11,774 bases of DNA, from positions 1-11,774 of the forward strand of contig JBDRMN010000015.1 in the NCBI GenBank assembly GCA_043812055.1, given 5' to 3'. The notes beneath the pieces are model-generated. The model saw nothing but the letters and a program-made list of their open reading frames with translations. It was not told the DNA's origin and did no database searches. The position numbers and the translations under genes were made by a program. Position 1 is the stretch's first letter. Each line of letters starts with the position of its first letter. This document shows positions 1-5,756 of the stretch, one piece after another. Source of the stretch: JBDRMN01 sp043812055 (GTDB lineage: Bacteria; Patescibacteriota; Gracilibacteria; JAHISY01).

Positions 1-65
1 CTTTAGGTGCGGTTATTTTGCTAGTTTTACTTTTTAATTTGGACTTATTTATCCTACTATTTTAG
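1..65 (+). CDS. Possible C-terminal end of a membrane protein (partial)
   Basis: Frame 3 is open from the left edge to a TAG at 63-65 and reads as about 20 residues that are almost all hydrophobic (L, I, V, F), as in a last transmembrane helix. The plus strand here is T-rich, and T-rich DNA gives hydrophobic translations by chance, so this is weak evidence. No family can be named. The 5' part lies outside the window. Confidence 0.25.
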   Translation, partial: LGAVILLVLLFNLDLFILLF

Positions 66-125
66 CAAAAATTAGTCTTTTTAGCAAGGAGCTAGGGTAT
101 GGGGGATAGGTTCTAGGGTTACGAT

Positions 126-184
126 GGTTCCAAGTTGTCCCGCTCAAAGGGGCCCCGTTGGGGCGAGGCGGGACACTTGGAACC
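126..184. repeat. Long nested stem-loop
   Basis: The arm GGTTCCAAGTTGTCCCGC (126-143) pairs with GCGGGACACTTGGAACC (168-184), with a single bulged base. The loop holds a second small hairpin, GCCCC (152-156) with GGGGC (160-164). The outer ends GGTTC/GAACC match the palindrome family seen at 290-312 and 5576-5738. No T-tract follows, so a standard rho-independent terminator is not supported. Confidence 0.7.
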
Positions 185-288
185 TAAAATGCACTAATGC
201 CCGTACTAAAGATCCACGTTAAATACGAGCAAAACATCCACTTCCTCACTCTCACCACAATCTATATATTGAAGTCGTAAGTGCATTT

Positions 289-313
289 TGGTTCGAAGTA
301 CAACTTCGAACCA
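289..313. repeat. GGTTC/GAACC palindrome, copy 1
   Basis: A perfect 10-bp stem, GGTTCGAAGT (290-299) with ACTTCGAACC (303-312), encloses the 3-base loop ACA. The flanking T289/A313 also pair. It has the outer pentamer and trinucleotide loop of the copies between the peptidase and ligase genes. Confidence 0.75.
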
Positions 314-341
314 GTATAAACGGGTTGATCCCTAGAACCTA

Positions 342-379
342 GAACAGGCCACGTCGTTCGCGAACGACGTGGCCTGTTC
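342..379. repeat. Perfect 38-base palindrome, copy A of the GGCCACGTCGTTC element
   Basis: GAACAGGCCACGTCGTTCG (342-360) is followed at once by its exact reverse complement (361-379). The 27-base core at 347-373 recurs with one central base change at 4610-4636, inside the M20 peptidase gene. This copy sits in the secD leader. Its right arm contains a GTG (369) in frame with secD, which would extend SecD artificially if taken as the start. Confidence 0.85.
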
Positions 380-447
380 CCTAAAGTTGTTCGCCTCCTC
401 GACAAAAGAAAATCGCGAGACTAAACTCAGCCGGAACTTTTTAAATA

Positions 448-456
448 GACTAAAAC
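448..456 (+). promoter_or_regulatory. Possible -10 box of the sec operon
   Basis: GACTAAAAC ends 8 bases before the ATG at 465. This mirrors the TGnTAAAAT boxes that lie 6-7 bases before the peptidase and ligase starts. It lacks the TG extension and ends in C, and no clear -35 is seen. It supports the 465 start over the GTG at 369 and would imply a leaderless or nearly leaderless mRNA. Confidence 0.3.
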
Positions 457-464
457 CCCTGAAA

Positions 465-2912
465 ATGCTCGGTAGAACTTGGGCAAAATTGTTCCTCATT
501 CTCGTCCTGGCCGGATTCCTGGCCCTGATTGATTTACCAGTCGCCCGGAAGGAATTTCTGCAAGTTATTCCGGTGTTTGGTGAAGAGTTGGCAGAGCTGA
601 AAGTGAAGCTCGGCTTGGATCTCCAGGGAGGCGCCCACTTGGATTACCGGGTGGTGACGAAAGATATTCCAGAAATCGATATTCCCAAGATTGTCGCAGG
701 GGTAAAAGAAGTGATGGAGCGCAGGGTGAATGGTTTGGGAGTTGCCGAACCGAATATTTTCGATTCCCGGGTAGGGGACGAATATCATATTGTCGTCGAG
801 CTAGCCGGGATCAAAGACATCGAAGAGGCGAAGCAGGTTGTCGGCAAGACGATTCAACTTGAGTTTAAAGAGCGGGAAACCGAGATCGACCCTACTGAAG
901 CAAGCGAGACCAAGCAAAAGGCTAACGATTTCCTCGATCAGGCCACAGCCCACCCGGAAGATTTTGAGAAAATTTTCGAGGAAGAATTCGAAGATAAGCC
1001 GAAAATTTCACTGGAAAAGGACAAAGCAGTCGAGATTGAGGGTGAGGTAGTTGAAGAAGGCTGGAAGTGGGTGAACGATTTACCGGAAAATTTCCAGCCG
1101 GCGGGAGCTATGCAGCCCGGAGAGATTTACCAATTTCTCACCCCACCGGGTGAGAGTGAATACTTCGTGGATGCGAGTGGCACCTTCAAACAGCGCGAGG
1201 GCTTTTATGTCGTAAAGCTACTCGAACGTGAAGATGACGTTTCACGGACGATTGAGACTCCCGAGGAGCGCCAGGCCTCTCACATTCTCATTAATTATGA
1301 AGGGGCGGAGATGGCCAGTGCAGATCAAACCCGGACGAAAGCAGAAGCCGAGACGGTGGCGCAGGAGGTTCTCGTCAAGGCCCAGGCGGAAGGCGCTGAT
1401 TTTGCCGAGCTAGCCCAGGAGCATTCGAACGGCCCAACGGCGAGCGAGGGTGGTGATCTGGGATTTTTTACGATTGAAAGAATGGTACCTGAGTTCGCGG
1501 GGGCAGTTTTTAACGCTCCGTCCCTAGGCGTCATCCCTGAAATTATCGAGACTCAGTTTGGTTTCCACATCATCAATTACACGGACATCAAGGAAGCCAC
1601 AGAGGAAACCGGTGCTGAAAGCCGGGTGAAGTTTGCGCGGGCCTTTTTCTCCACTGCTCCGGATGGCTGGAAGGAAACCGGCCTGACCGGTCAGCACTTT
1701 CGTCGGGCGGATGTCGGCAGTGATCCCACCACCCTGCGGCCGATTGTAAATATTTACTTCACCCAAGTCGCAATCGCCGAGAGTGGGGTGAATTGGTGGC
1801 AGCTGGTCTGGTATCTGGTGGCTTTAGCTTCCGGGATTGCTTTCTGCAGTTCTCTGATCGGCCTTTTCTTTTCAGAAGGACGGGAAGTCAGTGCCCGGCG
1901 CGATAAAGTCGTCGCCCTTCTTTCTGTCGTGATTCTCGCCGGGGCGGTCTACGGCGTAGTTGAAACAAGGCTAGTTGCCCCCGCAGAAGTTATCGAACCG
2001 GAGATTGAAGCACCGGAAGGGGAAGTTGCCGAAACCGATAAAGCCGGCGTGGATCTTTTCGCTGAGATTACGAAGAATAATCTCAGAAAACCTCTCGCCA
2101 TCTTTCTCGACGGCCTACCCATCATCGATACCAACGGAGATGGTGTAATCAACGAGCTTGATCCCGCTTATGCTCCGGTCGTCCAAAGCGAAATTACAAA
2201 TGGCCAAGCGGTGATCTCCGGGCTACGGAGCTACGAAGAGGCGAACAAATTAACGCAGAACCTAAATACCGGAGCAATCCCCGCACCCGTTAAATTGGCG
2301 GGCCAATTCACAGTCGGAGCCACACTGGGTGAAACGGCGCTGGCGCAAAGTTTAGAAGCGGGTGTGATCGGGCTGCTCGCCGTGATGCTCTTCATGATTA
2401 TCTTTTACCGCTTGCCGGGATTCGTCGCCAGTCTCGCTCTGGGAATTTACGGCATCCTGCTCGTCTGCGCTCTCCAAGTCTTCGGCGTGGTGCTGACCTT
2501 GGCGGGGGTGGCGGGCGTGATCCTTTCTGTAGGGATGGCGGTCGATGCCAATATCCTGATCTTCGAACGGCTCAAGGAAGAGTTAAAACTGGGCAAGGGC
2601 TTAGGACGCAGTGTCGAGGATGGTTTCGCCCGGGCCTGGAGCTCGATTCGCGATGGGAATGTTTCCACACTCATTACTTGTGCCATCCTCTTTTGGTTCG
2701 GCTCGTCCATCGTCCAAGGCTTCGCGCTGACTCTCGCTGTCGGTGTCCTGCTTTCGATGTTTACCGCGATCACAGTCAGCCGTAATTTTCTCCGCGCCGC
2801 GGTTGCGCTAGTGAGGAATGGTTGGATGTATGGAGTAGCGTTAGCTCCGGAAAGTCCGGCAACCGAAGAAGCTCCCTCAACTGGGGAAGCCCCACCAACT
2901 GAACTAAATTAA
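465..2912 (+). CDS. secD: Protein translocase subunit SecD with inserted PpiC/parvulin domain
   Basis: Membrane subunit that, with SecF, uses the proton motive force to complete SecYEG-driven export. The 815-aa product is well above the usual 400-620. Numbered from ATG 465: TM1 is about residues 9-25, ending LIDLP, followed by the P1 base with LGLDLQGGAHL. Residues about 152-257 form a degenerate parvulin-like segment. A typical PpiC domain spans about 269-375, with SHIL (H273), GGDLGFF and FGFHII (H368). P1 resumes near TGLTGQHF and is interrupted by two extra hydrophobic helices (about 444-469 and 482-503) and an acidic linker. DTNGDGVINELD (555-566) is an EF-hand-type loop inside the strand pair that is normally continuous (LDG...APVV...ITNGQAVISG). 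Five C-terminal TMs include the signature SVGMAVDANILIFERLKEEL. I chose ATG 465 because the upstream GTG (369) lies in a palindrome and its translation is not SecD-like. The identity is certain; the domain insertions are read directly from the sequence, and their roles are inferred. Confidence 0.94.
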   Translation: MLGRTWAKLFLILVLAGFLALIDLPVARKEFLQVIPVFGEELAELKVKLGLDLQGGAHLDYRVVTKDIPEIDIPKIVAGVKEVMERRVNGLGVAEPNIFDSRVGDEYHIVVELAGIKDIEEAKQVVGKTIQLEFKERETEIDPTEASETKQKANDFLDQATAHPEDFEKIFEEEFEDKPKISLEKDKAVEIEGEVVEEGWKWVNDLPENFQPAGAMQPGEIYQFLTPPGESEYFVDASGTFKQREGFYVVKLLEREDDVSRTIETPEERQASHILINYEGAEMASADQTRTKAEAETVAQEVLVKAQAEGADFAELAQEHSNGPTASEGGDLGFFTIERMVPEFAGAVFNAPSLGVIPEIIETQFGFHIINYTDIKEATEETGAESRVKFARAFFSTAPDGWKETGLTGQHFRRADVGSDPTTLRPIVNIYFTQVAIAESGVNWWQLVWYLVALASGIAFCSSLIGLFFSEGREVSARRDKVVALLSVVILAGAVYGVVETRLVAPAEVIEPEIEAPEGEVAETDKAGVDLFAEITKNNLRKPLAIFLDGLPIIDTNGDGVINELDPAYAPVVQSEITNGQAVISGLRSYEEANKLTQNLNTGAIPAPVKLAGQFTVGATLGETALAQSLEAGVIGLLAVMLFMIIFYRLPGFVASLALGIYGILLVCALQVFGVVLTLAGVAGVILSVGMAVDANILIFERLKEELKLGKGLGRSVEDGFARAWSSIRDGNVSTLITCAILFWFGSSIVQGFALTLAVGVLLSMFTAITVSRNFLRAAVALVRNGWMYGVALAPESPATEEAPSTGEAPPTELN

Positions 2913-3140
2913 TTTCTCTAATGCCTGAAAGAGGACCTGCCATTCCGAAAAAGCCACCGCCTTTAATTTTTCTTCGTGAAGGAGCTACCGGTAAAGATAT
3001 AGCTAAGAATCTTTCCGGGCAGGGGTGCAAAGCTCTTGCTCTGGAAGTATTGTGGAAGCTTGGTACTAGAAGAGAGGTTACTAGGGAAGAGCTCGATTTA
3101 ATTTTTAATCCTGAGTCTGAACCTTTAATTCTAAATTAAT
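2904..3140. repeat. 10-bp direct repeats bracketing the secD-secF intergenic ORF
   Basis: CTAAATTAAT occurs at 2904-2913, across the secD stop codon, and again at 3131-3140, across the stop of the small ORF and the secF ATG. Removing one repeat plus the 227 bases 2914-3140 would leave secD ending in TAATG, directly overlapping the secF start. This is what an insertion with target duplication would leave behind. Chance is possible because the repeat is AT-rich and covers stop codons. Confidence 0.4.
2921..3139 (+). CDS. Small hypothetical protein between secD and secF
   Basis: A 72-aa ORF beginning 8 bases after the secD stop. Its TAA (3137-3139) overlaps the secF ATG by one base, which suggests translational coupling. 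The product is soluble in character, with no TM or signal peptide. It starts with a Pro- and Lys-rich stretch (PAIPKKPPP), and the middle and end look helical and charged (GTRREVTREELDLIF). I recognise no family. secD and secF are normally adjacent or fused, so an extra cistron here is unusual. It may be a genuine Sec accessory protein, or just an ORF on an inserted segment, given the flanking 10-bp repeats. No Shine-Dalgarno sequence precedes it. Confidence 0.55.
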   Translation: MPERGPAIPKKPPPLIFLREGATGKDIAKNLSGQGCKALALEVLWKLGTRREVTREELDLIFNPESEPLILN

Positions 3141-4185
3141 GTTTGCCTTCACTCGTCTATCACGTATCTGGCTCACACTCTCCGGTCTAGCCGTGGCTGT
3201 GAGTGTTTTTGCGATTATTTTCCTCGGACTGAATCTCGGGATTGACTTTACCGGAGGTAGTTTGCTCGAAGTTAAATTCGATCAAGCCATCAAGGTTTCG
3301 CAGATCAGTGAAGTCATGGGGGGGTCAGCGCTTGATCTGGGTAAACCAATCATCACACCGACCGACAACGGCACTCACATCATTCGCTTCCGCTATCTCG
3401 AGACGGAGCGGCAGCAGGAGCAGCTGAAGAGTGAGCTGGGAAAGCAAATCGGCAGTTTCAGCACAGAGCGCTTTACCGCCACAGGGCCGACCCTCGGGAA
3501 AAGCCTGAAAGAGCGGGCCTTGCGGGCGATTGTCTATGCGTCGATTGCCATCGTGCTTTATCTGGCAGCGGTCTTCCGCAATGTGCGACGGGATACACTC
3601 ACGCGTTATGCTTCAGTGGGATCCCTCCTCGGCTTCACGGCGATCGTGGCGGAGACCATGGTGGAGAATGACCTCACGCGCTGGATGACTTTCCTCGGAA
3701 TTCTCGCGGCGTTTCTCATTTTCCTTGCTTACGAAATCCACCGGCGCTCGCCGAGTCTGAAGTACGGAGTCTGTGCGATCATCGCCCTTGTACACGATCT
3801 CGTGGTCACACTTGGAGTTTTTGCGGTTCTGGGATACTTCCTCGGAGTGGAAATCGACTCTCTGACAGTCACGGCCCTGCTCGCAATTCTTGGTTTATCA
3901 GTAAACGACACAATTGTGGTCTTTGACCGTCTGCGGGAGAATCTTAAATTCCAAAGTACGGGAGAGACACTCGCGCACACTGCCGACAAAAGTTTGAATC
4001 AAACTCTCGCGCGCTCGATCAACACGTCGGTATCTACCTTGATTGTTTTACTCGTGCTCGCATTCCTCGGGGCGGAATCAATTCGCTACTTTGTATTGGC
4101 GTTGATCATCGGTACGATTGTGGGAACCTATTCCTCGATCTTTACGGCGGTACCGATCCTGGTTGCTTGGGAGGGGAGGAAGTAG
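3139..4185 (+). CDS. secF: Protein translocase subunit SecF with an extra TM hairpin
   Basis: Partner of SecD in the proton-driven export motor of the inner membrane. The 348-aa product has TM1 near residues 8-30, then the conserved GIDFTGG (about 35-41) and a short external domain. GPTLGKSLKERAL leads into TM2. Later come ALVHD and the signature SVNDTIVVFDRLRENL, both typical of SecF. In standard SecF, TM2 runs through a short basic turn straight into TM3. Here about 50 residues (roughly 152-204) are inserted, containing two hydrophobic stretches (about 156-175 and 182-199) with RRD before and HRR after. That fits an in-out-in hairpin. The start is the ATG overlapping the preceding stop. It is the last gene of the sec operon. 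Confidence 0.95.
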   Translation: MFAFTRLSRIWLTLSGLAVAVSVFAIIFLGLNLGIDFTGGSLLEVKFDQAIKVSQISEVMGGSALDLGKPIITPTDNGTHIIRFRYLETERQQEQLKSELGKQIGSFSTERFTATGPTLGKSLKERALRAIVYASIAIVLYLAAVFRNVRRDTLTRYASVGSLLGFTAIVAETMVENDLTRWMTFLGILAAFLIFLAYEIHRRSPSLKYGVCAIIALVHDLVVTLGVFAVLGYFLGVEIDSLTVTALLAILGLSVNDTIVVFDRLRENLKFQSTGETLAHTADKSLNQTLARSINTSVSTLIVLLVLAFLGAESIRYFVLALIIGTIVGTYSSIFTAVPILVAWEGRK

Positions 4186-4192
4186 GTGGTAG

Positions 4193-4217
4193 TTAGTAAT
4201 TAGTAATTAGTAGTTAG
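4193..4217. repeat. Heptamer tandem repeat (TTAGTAA)
   Basis: TTAGTAA (4193-4199), TTAGTAA (4200-4206), TTAGTAG (4207-4213) and a partial TTAG (4214-4217) form about 3.6 tandem copies starting 7 bases after the secF stop. No function is evident. The unit carries TAG/TAA stops in several frames. Confidence 0.7.
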
Positions 4218-4240
4218 GGCCTTTGAGCTGTTTATGTTTG

Positions 4241-4323
4241 GAACTGTGATTTTTGTGATTACGATGATTACCATGATTACGTTCAATCATAGTCCATCAT
4301 GTAAATCAGGTTAATCATAGTTC
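4241..4323. repeat. Imperfect long inverted repeat of GATTA/AATCAT units
   Basis: GAACTGTGATT (4241-4251) pairs with AATCATAGTTC (4313-4323), with one G-T wobble. In the centre ATGATT (4273-4278) pairs with AATCAT (4285-4290). Between them the left half carries three near-identical 9-mers (GTGATTACG, ATGATTACC, ATGATTACG) and the right half carries related AATCAT/CATCATG units. It fills the space between the sec operon and the peptidase promoter. Confidence 0.5.
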
Positions 4324-4329
4324 AAGACC

Positions 4330-4338
4330 TGCTAAAAT
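4330..4338 (+). promoter_or_regulatory. Extended -10 box of the M20 peptidase gene
   Basis: TGCTAAAAT ends 6 bases before the GTG start at 4345. There is no Shine-Dalgarno sequence and no clear -35. The spacing would place the transcription start at or next to the start codon, so a leaderless mRNA is inferred. Confidence 0.5.
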
Positions 4339-4344
4339 TTTTAA

Positions 4345-5538
4345 GTGAACAAAATTTACAAACTCTCCGTCACCGAAAAGAACTTGCTTATAAATTTACT
4401 CAGGAAATTAGTAGCGGCGGATACGACGAATCCGCCGGGAAATGAAGATCGGGTCGTGAAGATTGTCGAAGCTTTTTTGAAAAAGTTGAAAGTTAAATCA
4501 AGGGTTTACCGCAAAGCCAGGGGTCGCGGGAATATTTTGTGGAGTCTGGGATCTAAAAAACTACCAGAGGTTTTTATTGCTGCCCATGCGGATACTGTTC
4601 CCGCCGGAGGGCCACGTCGTTCACGAACGACGTGGCAGGGCTGGAAAACTAATCCCTTCAAGCTCGTTCACAAAAACGGGAAGCTGATCGGTCGGGGAGT
4701 GGTGGACAATAAGTCGCCGTTGGCGGGAATGTTGCTTGCTACGAAGATTTTGCAGAAGCTGGAAAGTGAATTACCGGTGCGAGTGACTTTCGCCGCGATT
4801 GCGGATGAAGAGCGGGGGAATCAGTTTGGTTTGAATTATCTGGTACAGCGGAAAATCGTTAACCCGGCTGCGGCAATCATCCCGGACGGCTGCGGTAATA
4901 ATCGTTTGGTTGAGATCGCCGAGAAAGGAACTGTTCACCTGAAGGTTATTGCCTACGGCAAGCAGGGCCACGGCAGCATGCCGGAGCAGTCGAAGAATGC
5001 GATCTACGTGCTCAAAGATTTTTTGCGACAGGTGCGCAAGCTTAAGTTCACGAAGCAGACGAAACTACTGACTCCGGCAACAATTTCCGTCGGTATGATT
5101 CAGGCCGGCAGCGCACCCAACATCATTCCCGGGGAAGCGGAGGCGCATCTGGATCTGCGTTACCCGCCGAATGAAAGCAAGAGTGCTATTTTGAAAAAAT
5201 TGAAAGACCTCGCTGACAGAGAGAAGAAAAAATGGAAAGTCCGACCATTTAAATTTGAAATCCTGGCAGACCTACCCGCCAGTGAAACTGCGGCGCAGCA
5301 CCCGTTAGTTCAGTCAACGCTAAGCGCCATTCGCAAGGCTACTCGCAAAAAACCAAGGGCTACCGGGATGCCGGCTTTTTCACTCGCCGGAGTTTTGCGC
5401 AGCCGGGGAGTGCCCGTGGCTGTTTTCGGCCCGGGAGATTTGGAAGAATGCCATCGGAGTAATGAGAAGATTAAGGAAAGGGAGGTTTATGAGTTCACTG
5501 AAGTGTTGGTCGAATTGTTAAAGAAACTTGAGATTTAA
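4345..5538 (+). CDS. M20-family metallopeptidase (ArgE/DapE/carboxypeptidase type)
   Basis: Zinc-dependent amidohydrolase or peptidase, probably cytoplasmic since no signal peptide is visible. The product is 397 aa. Two-metal site residues are visible: H81 and D83 in HADTVPAG, D121 in GRGVVDNK, the catalytic/metal pair E155-E156 in ADEERG, D181 in IPDGCG, and H370 near the C-terminus in EECHRSNE. The lid (dimerisation) domain is about residues 193-305, with GKQGHGSMPEQSKNA. Substrate cannot be assigned: succinyl-diaminopimelate desuccinylase, acetylornithine deacetylase and dipeptidase relatives share these motifs. PRRSRTTW (90-97) is encoded by a palindromic repeat inserted between VPAG and GWKTNPF, where relatives have only a few residues. 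All metal ligands are intact, so the enzyme is probably active. The GTG start is set by the -10 box just upstream. Confidence 0.92.
   Translation: MNKIYKLSVTEKNLLINLLRKLVAADTTNPPGNEDRVVKIVEAFLKKLKVKSRVYRKARGRGNILWSLGSKKLPEVFIAAHADTVPAGGPRRSRTTWQGWKTNPFKLVHKNGKLIGRGVVDNKSPLAGMLLATKILQKLESELPVRVTFAAIADEERGNQFGLNYLVQRKIVNPAAAIIPDGCGNNRLVEIAEKGTVHLKVIAYGKQGHGSMPEQSKNAIYVLKDFLRQVRKLKFTKQTKLLTPATISVGMIQAGSAPNIIPGEAEAHLDLRYPPNESKSAILKKLKDLADREKKKWKVRPFKFEILADLPASETAAQHPLVQSTLSAIRKATRKKPRATGMPAFSLAGVLRSRGVPVAVFGPGDLEECHRSNEKIKEREVYEFTEVLVELLKKLEI
4610..4636. repeat. Palindromic element copy B, inside the M20 coding sequence
   Basis: The arm GCCACGTCGTTC (4611-4622) pairs with GAACGACGTGGC (4625-4636) around the 2-base loop AC. 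The 27 bases match 347-373 except at one central position (A instead of G). The element is read in frame as codons 89-98 of the peptidase and adds no stop. Confidence 0.85.
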
Positions 5539-5575
5539 GTTCCAAATTCCAAGAACCAGACAAATTCCAAATGCA

Positions 5576-5598
5576 GGTTCAGATTTGTAATCTGAACC
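5576..5598. repeat. GGTTC/GAACC palindrome, copy 2
   Basis: GGTTCAGATT (5576-5585) pairs perfectly with AATCTGAACC (5589-5598) around the loop TGT. It lies in the 218-base spacer after the peptidase gene. Confidence 0.8.
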
Positions 5599-5609
5599 GT
5601 AAGGTTTCC

Positions 5610-5630
5610 GTTCGATTTTGTAAATCGAAC
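5610..5630. repeat. GGTTC/GAACC palindrome, copy 3
   Basis: GTTCGATTT (5610-5618) pairs perfectly with AAATCGAAC (5622-5630) around TGT. The outermost base pair of the other copies is lost on the left side (C instead of G at 5609). Confidence 0.75.
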
Positions 5631-5687
5631 CTAGTGTCTGCCCACGTTTTGTTCACATAGAAACTCTGTTACCCGCCTGAAACACAA

Positions 5688-5738
5688 GGTTCGGGTTACA
5701 AACCCGAACCTGCGACTTGTTACAAACCCGAACCTGCG
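5688..5738. repeat. GGTTC/GAACC palindrome, copy 4, with a repeated right half
   Basis: GGTTCGGGTT (5688-5697) pairs perfectly with AACCCGAACC (5701-5710) around ACA. The 20 bases starting at 5695 recur exactly at 5719-5738, a period of 24, giving an extra half-copy. The second half ends two bases before the ligase -10 box, so a folded or bound repeat could affect that promoter. Confidence 0.8.
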
Positions 5739-5740
5739 GG

Positions 5741-5749
5741 TGTTAAAAT
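5741..5749 (+). promoter_or_regulatory. Extended -10 box of the ddl gene
   Basis: TGTTAAAAT ends 7 bases before the ATG at 5757. It is the same motif and spacing as at 4330-4338. No Shine-Dalgarno or convincing -35 is present. Leaderless transcription is inferred. Confidence 0.5.
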
Positions 5750-5756
5750 CCCTAAG

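Larger units (their letters stand above)
107..341. repeat. 235-bp segment bounded by 12-bp inverted repeats (MITE-like candidate)
   Basis: TAGGTTCTAGGG at 107-118 is exactly inverted as CCCTAGAACCTA at 330-341. The enclosed DNA has no convincing ORF and holds two hairpins (126-184 and 289-313). A further perfect palindrome starts at the next base (342). No target-site duplication is visible beside the inverted repeats, so a mobile origin is only an inference. Together with the secD leader, this accounts for the long gene-free stretch 66-464. Confidence 0.4.

Noticed and set aside
59..67. TGCTAAAAT on the minus strand as a promoter reading left out of the window
   Set aside because: No start codon lies at the short distance seen for the other genes, and the plus-strand frame here could be coding, so it is probably a chance match.
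369..464. GTG at 369 as the secD start, adding 32 residues
   Set aside because: It lies in the right arm of a perfect palindrome, its translation is polar and unlike SecD N-termini, and ATG 465 directly precedes the expected first TM helix with a -10-like box just upstream.
1228..2773. Long open frames overlapping secD on both strands
   Set aside because: They are shadows of a strongly supported coding gene and have no independent motifs.
5576..5738. CRISPR-like array
   Set aside because: Units are palindromes with variable arms at irregular spacing, with no constant repeat or uniform spacers and no cas genes nearby.
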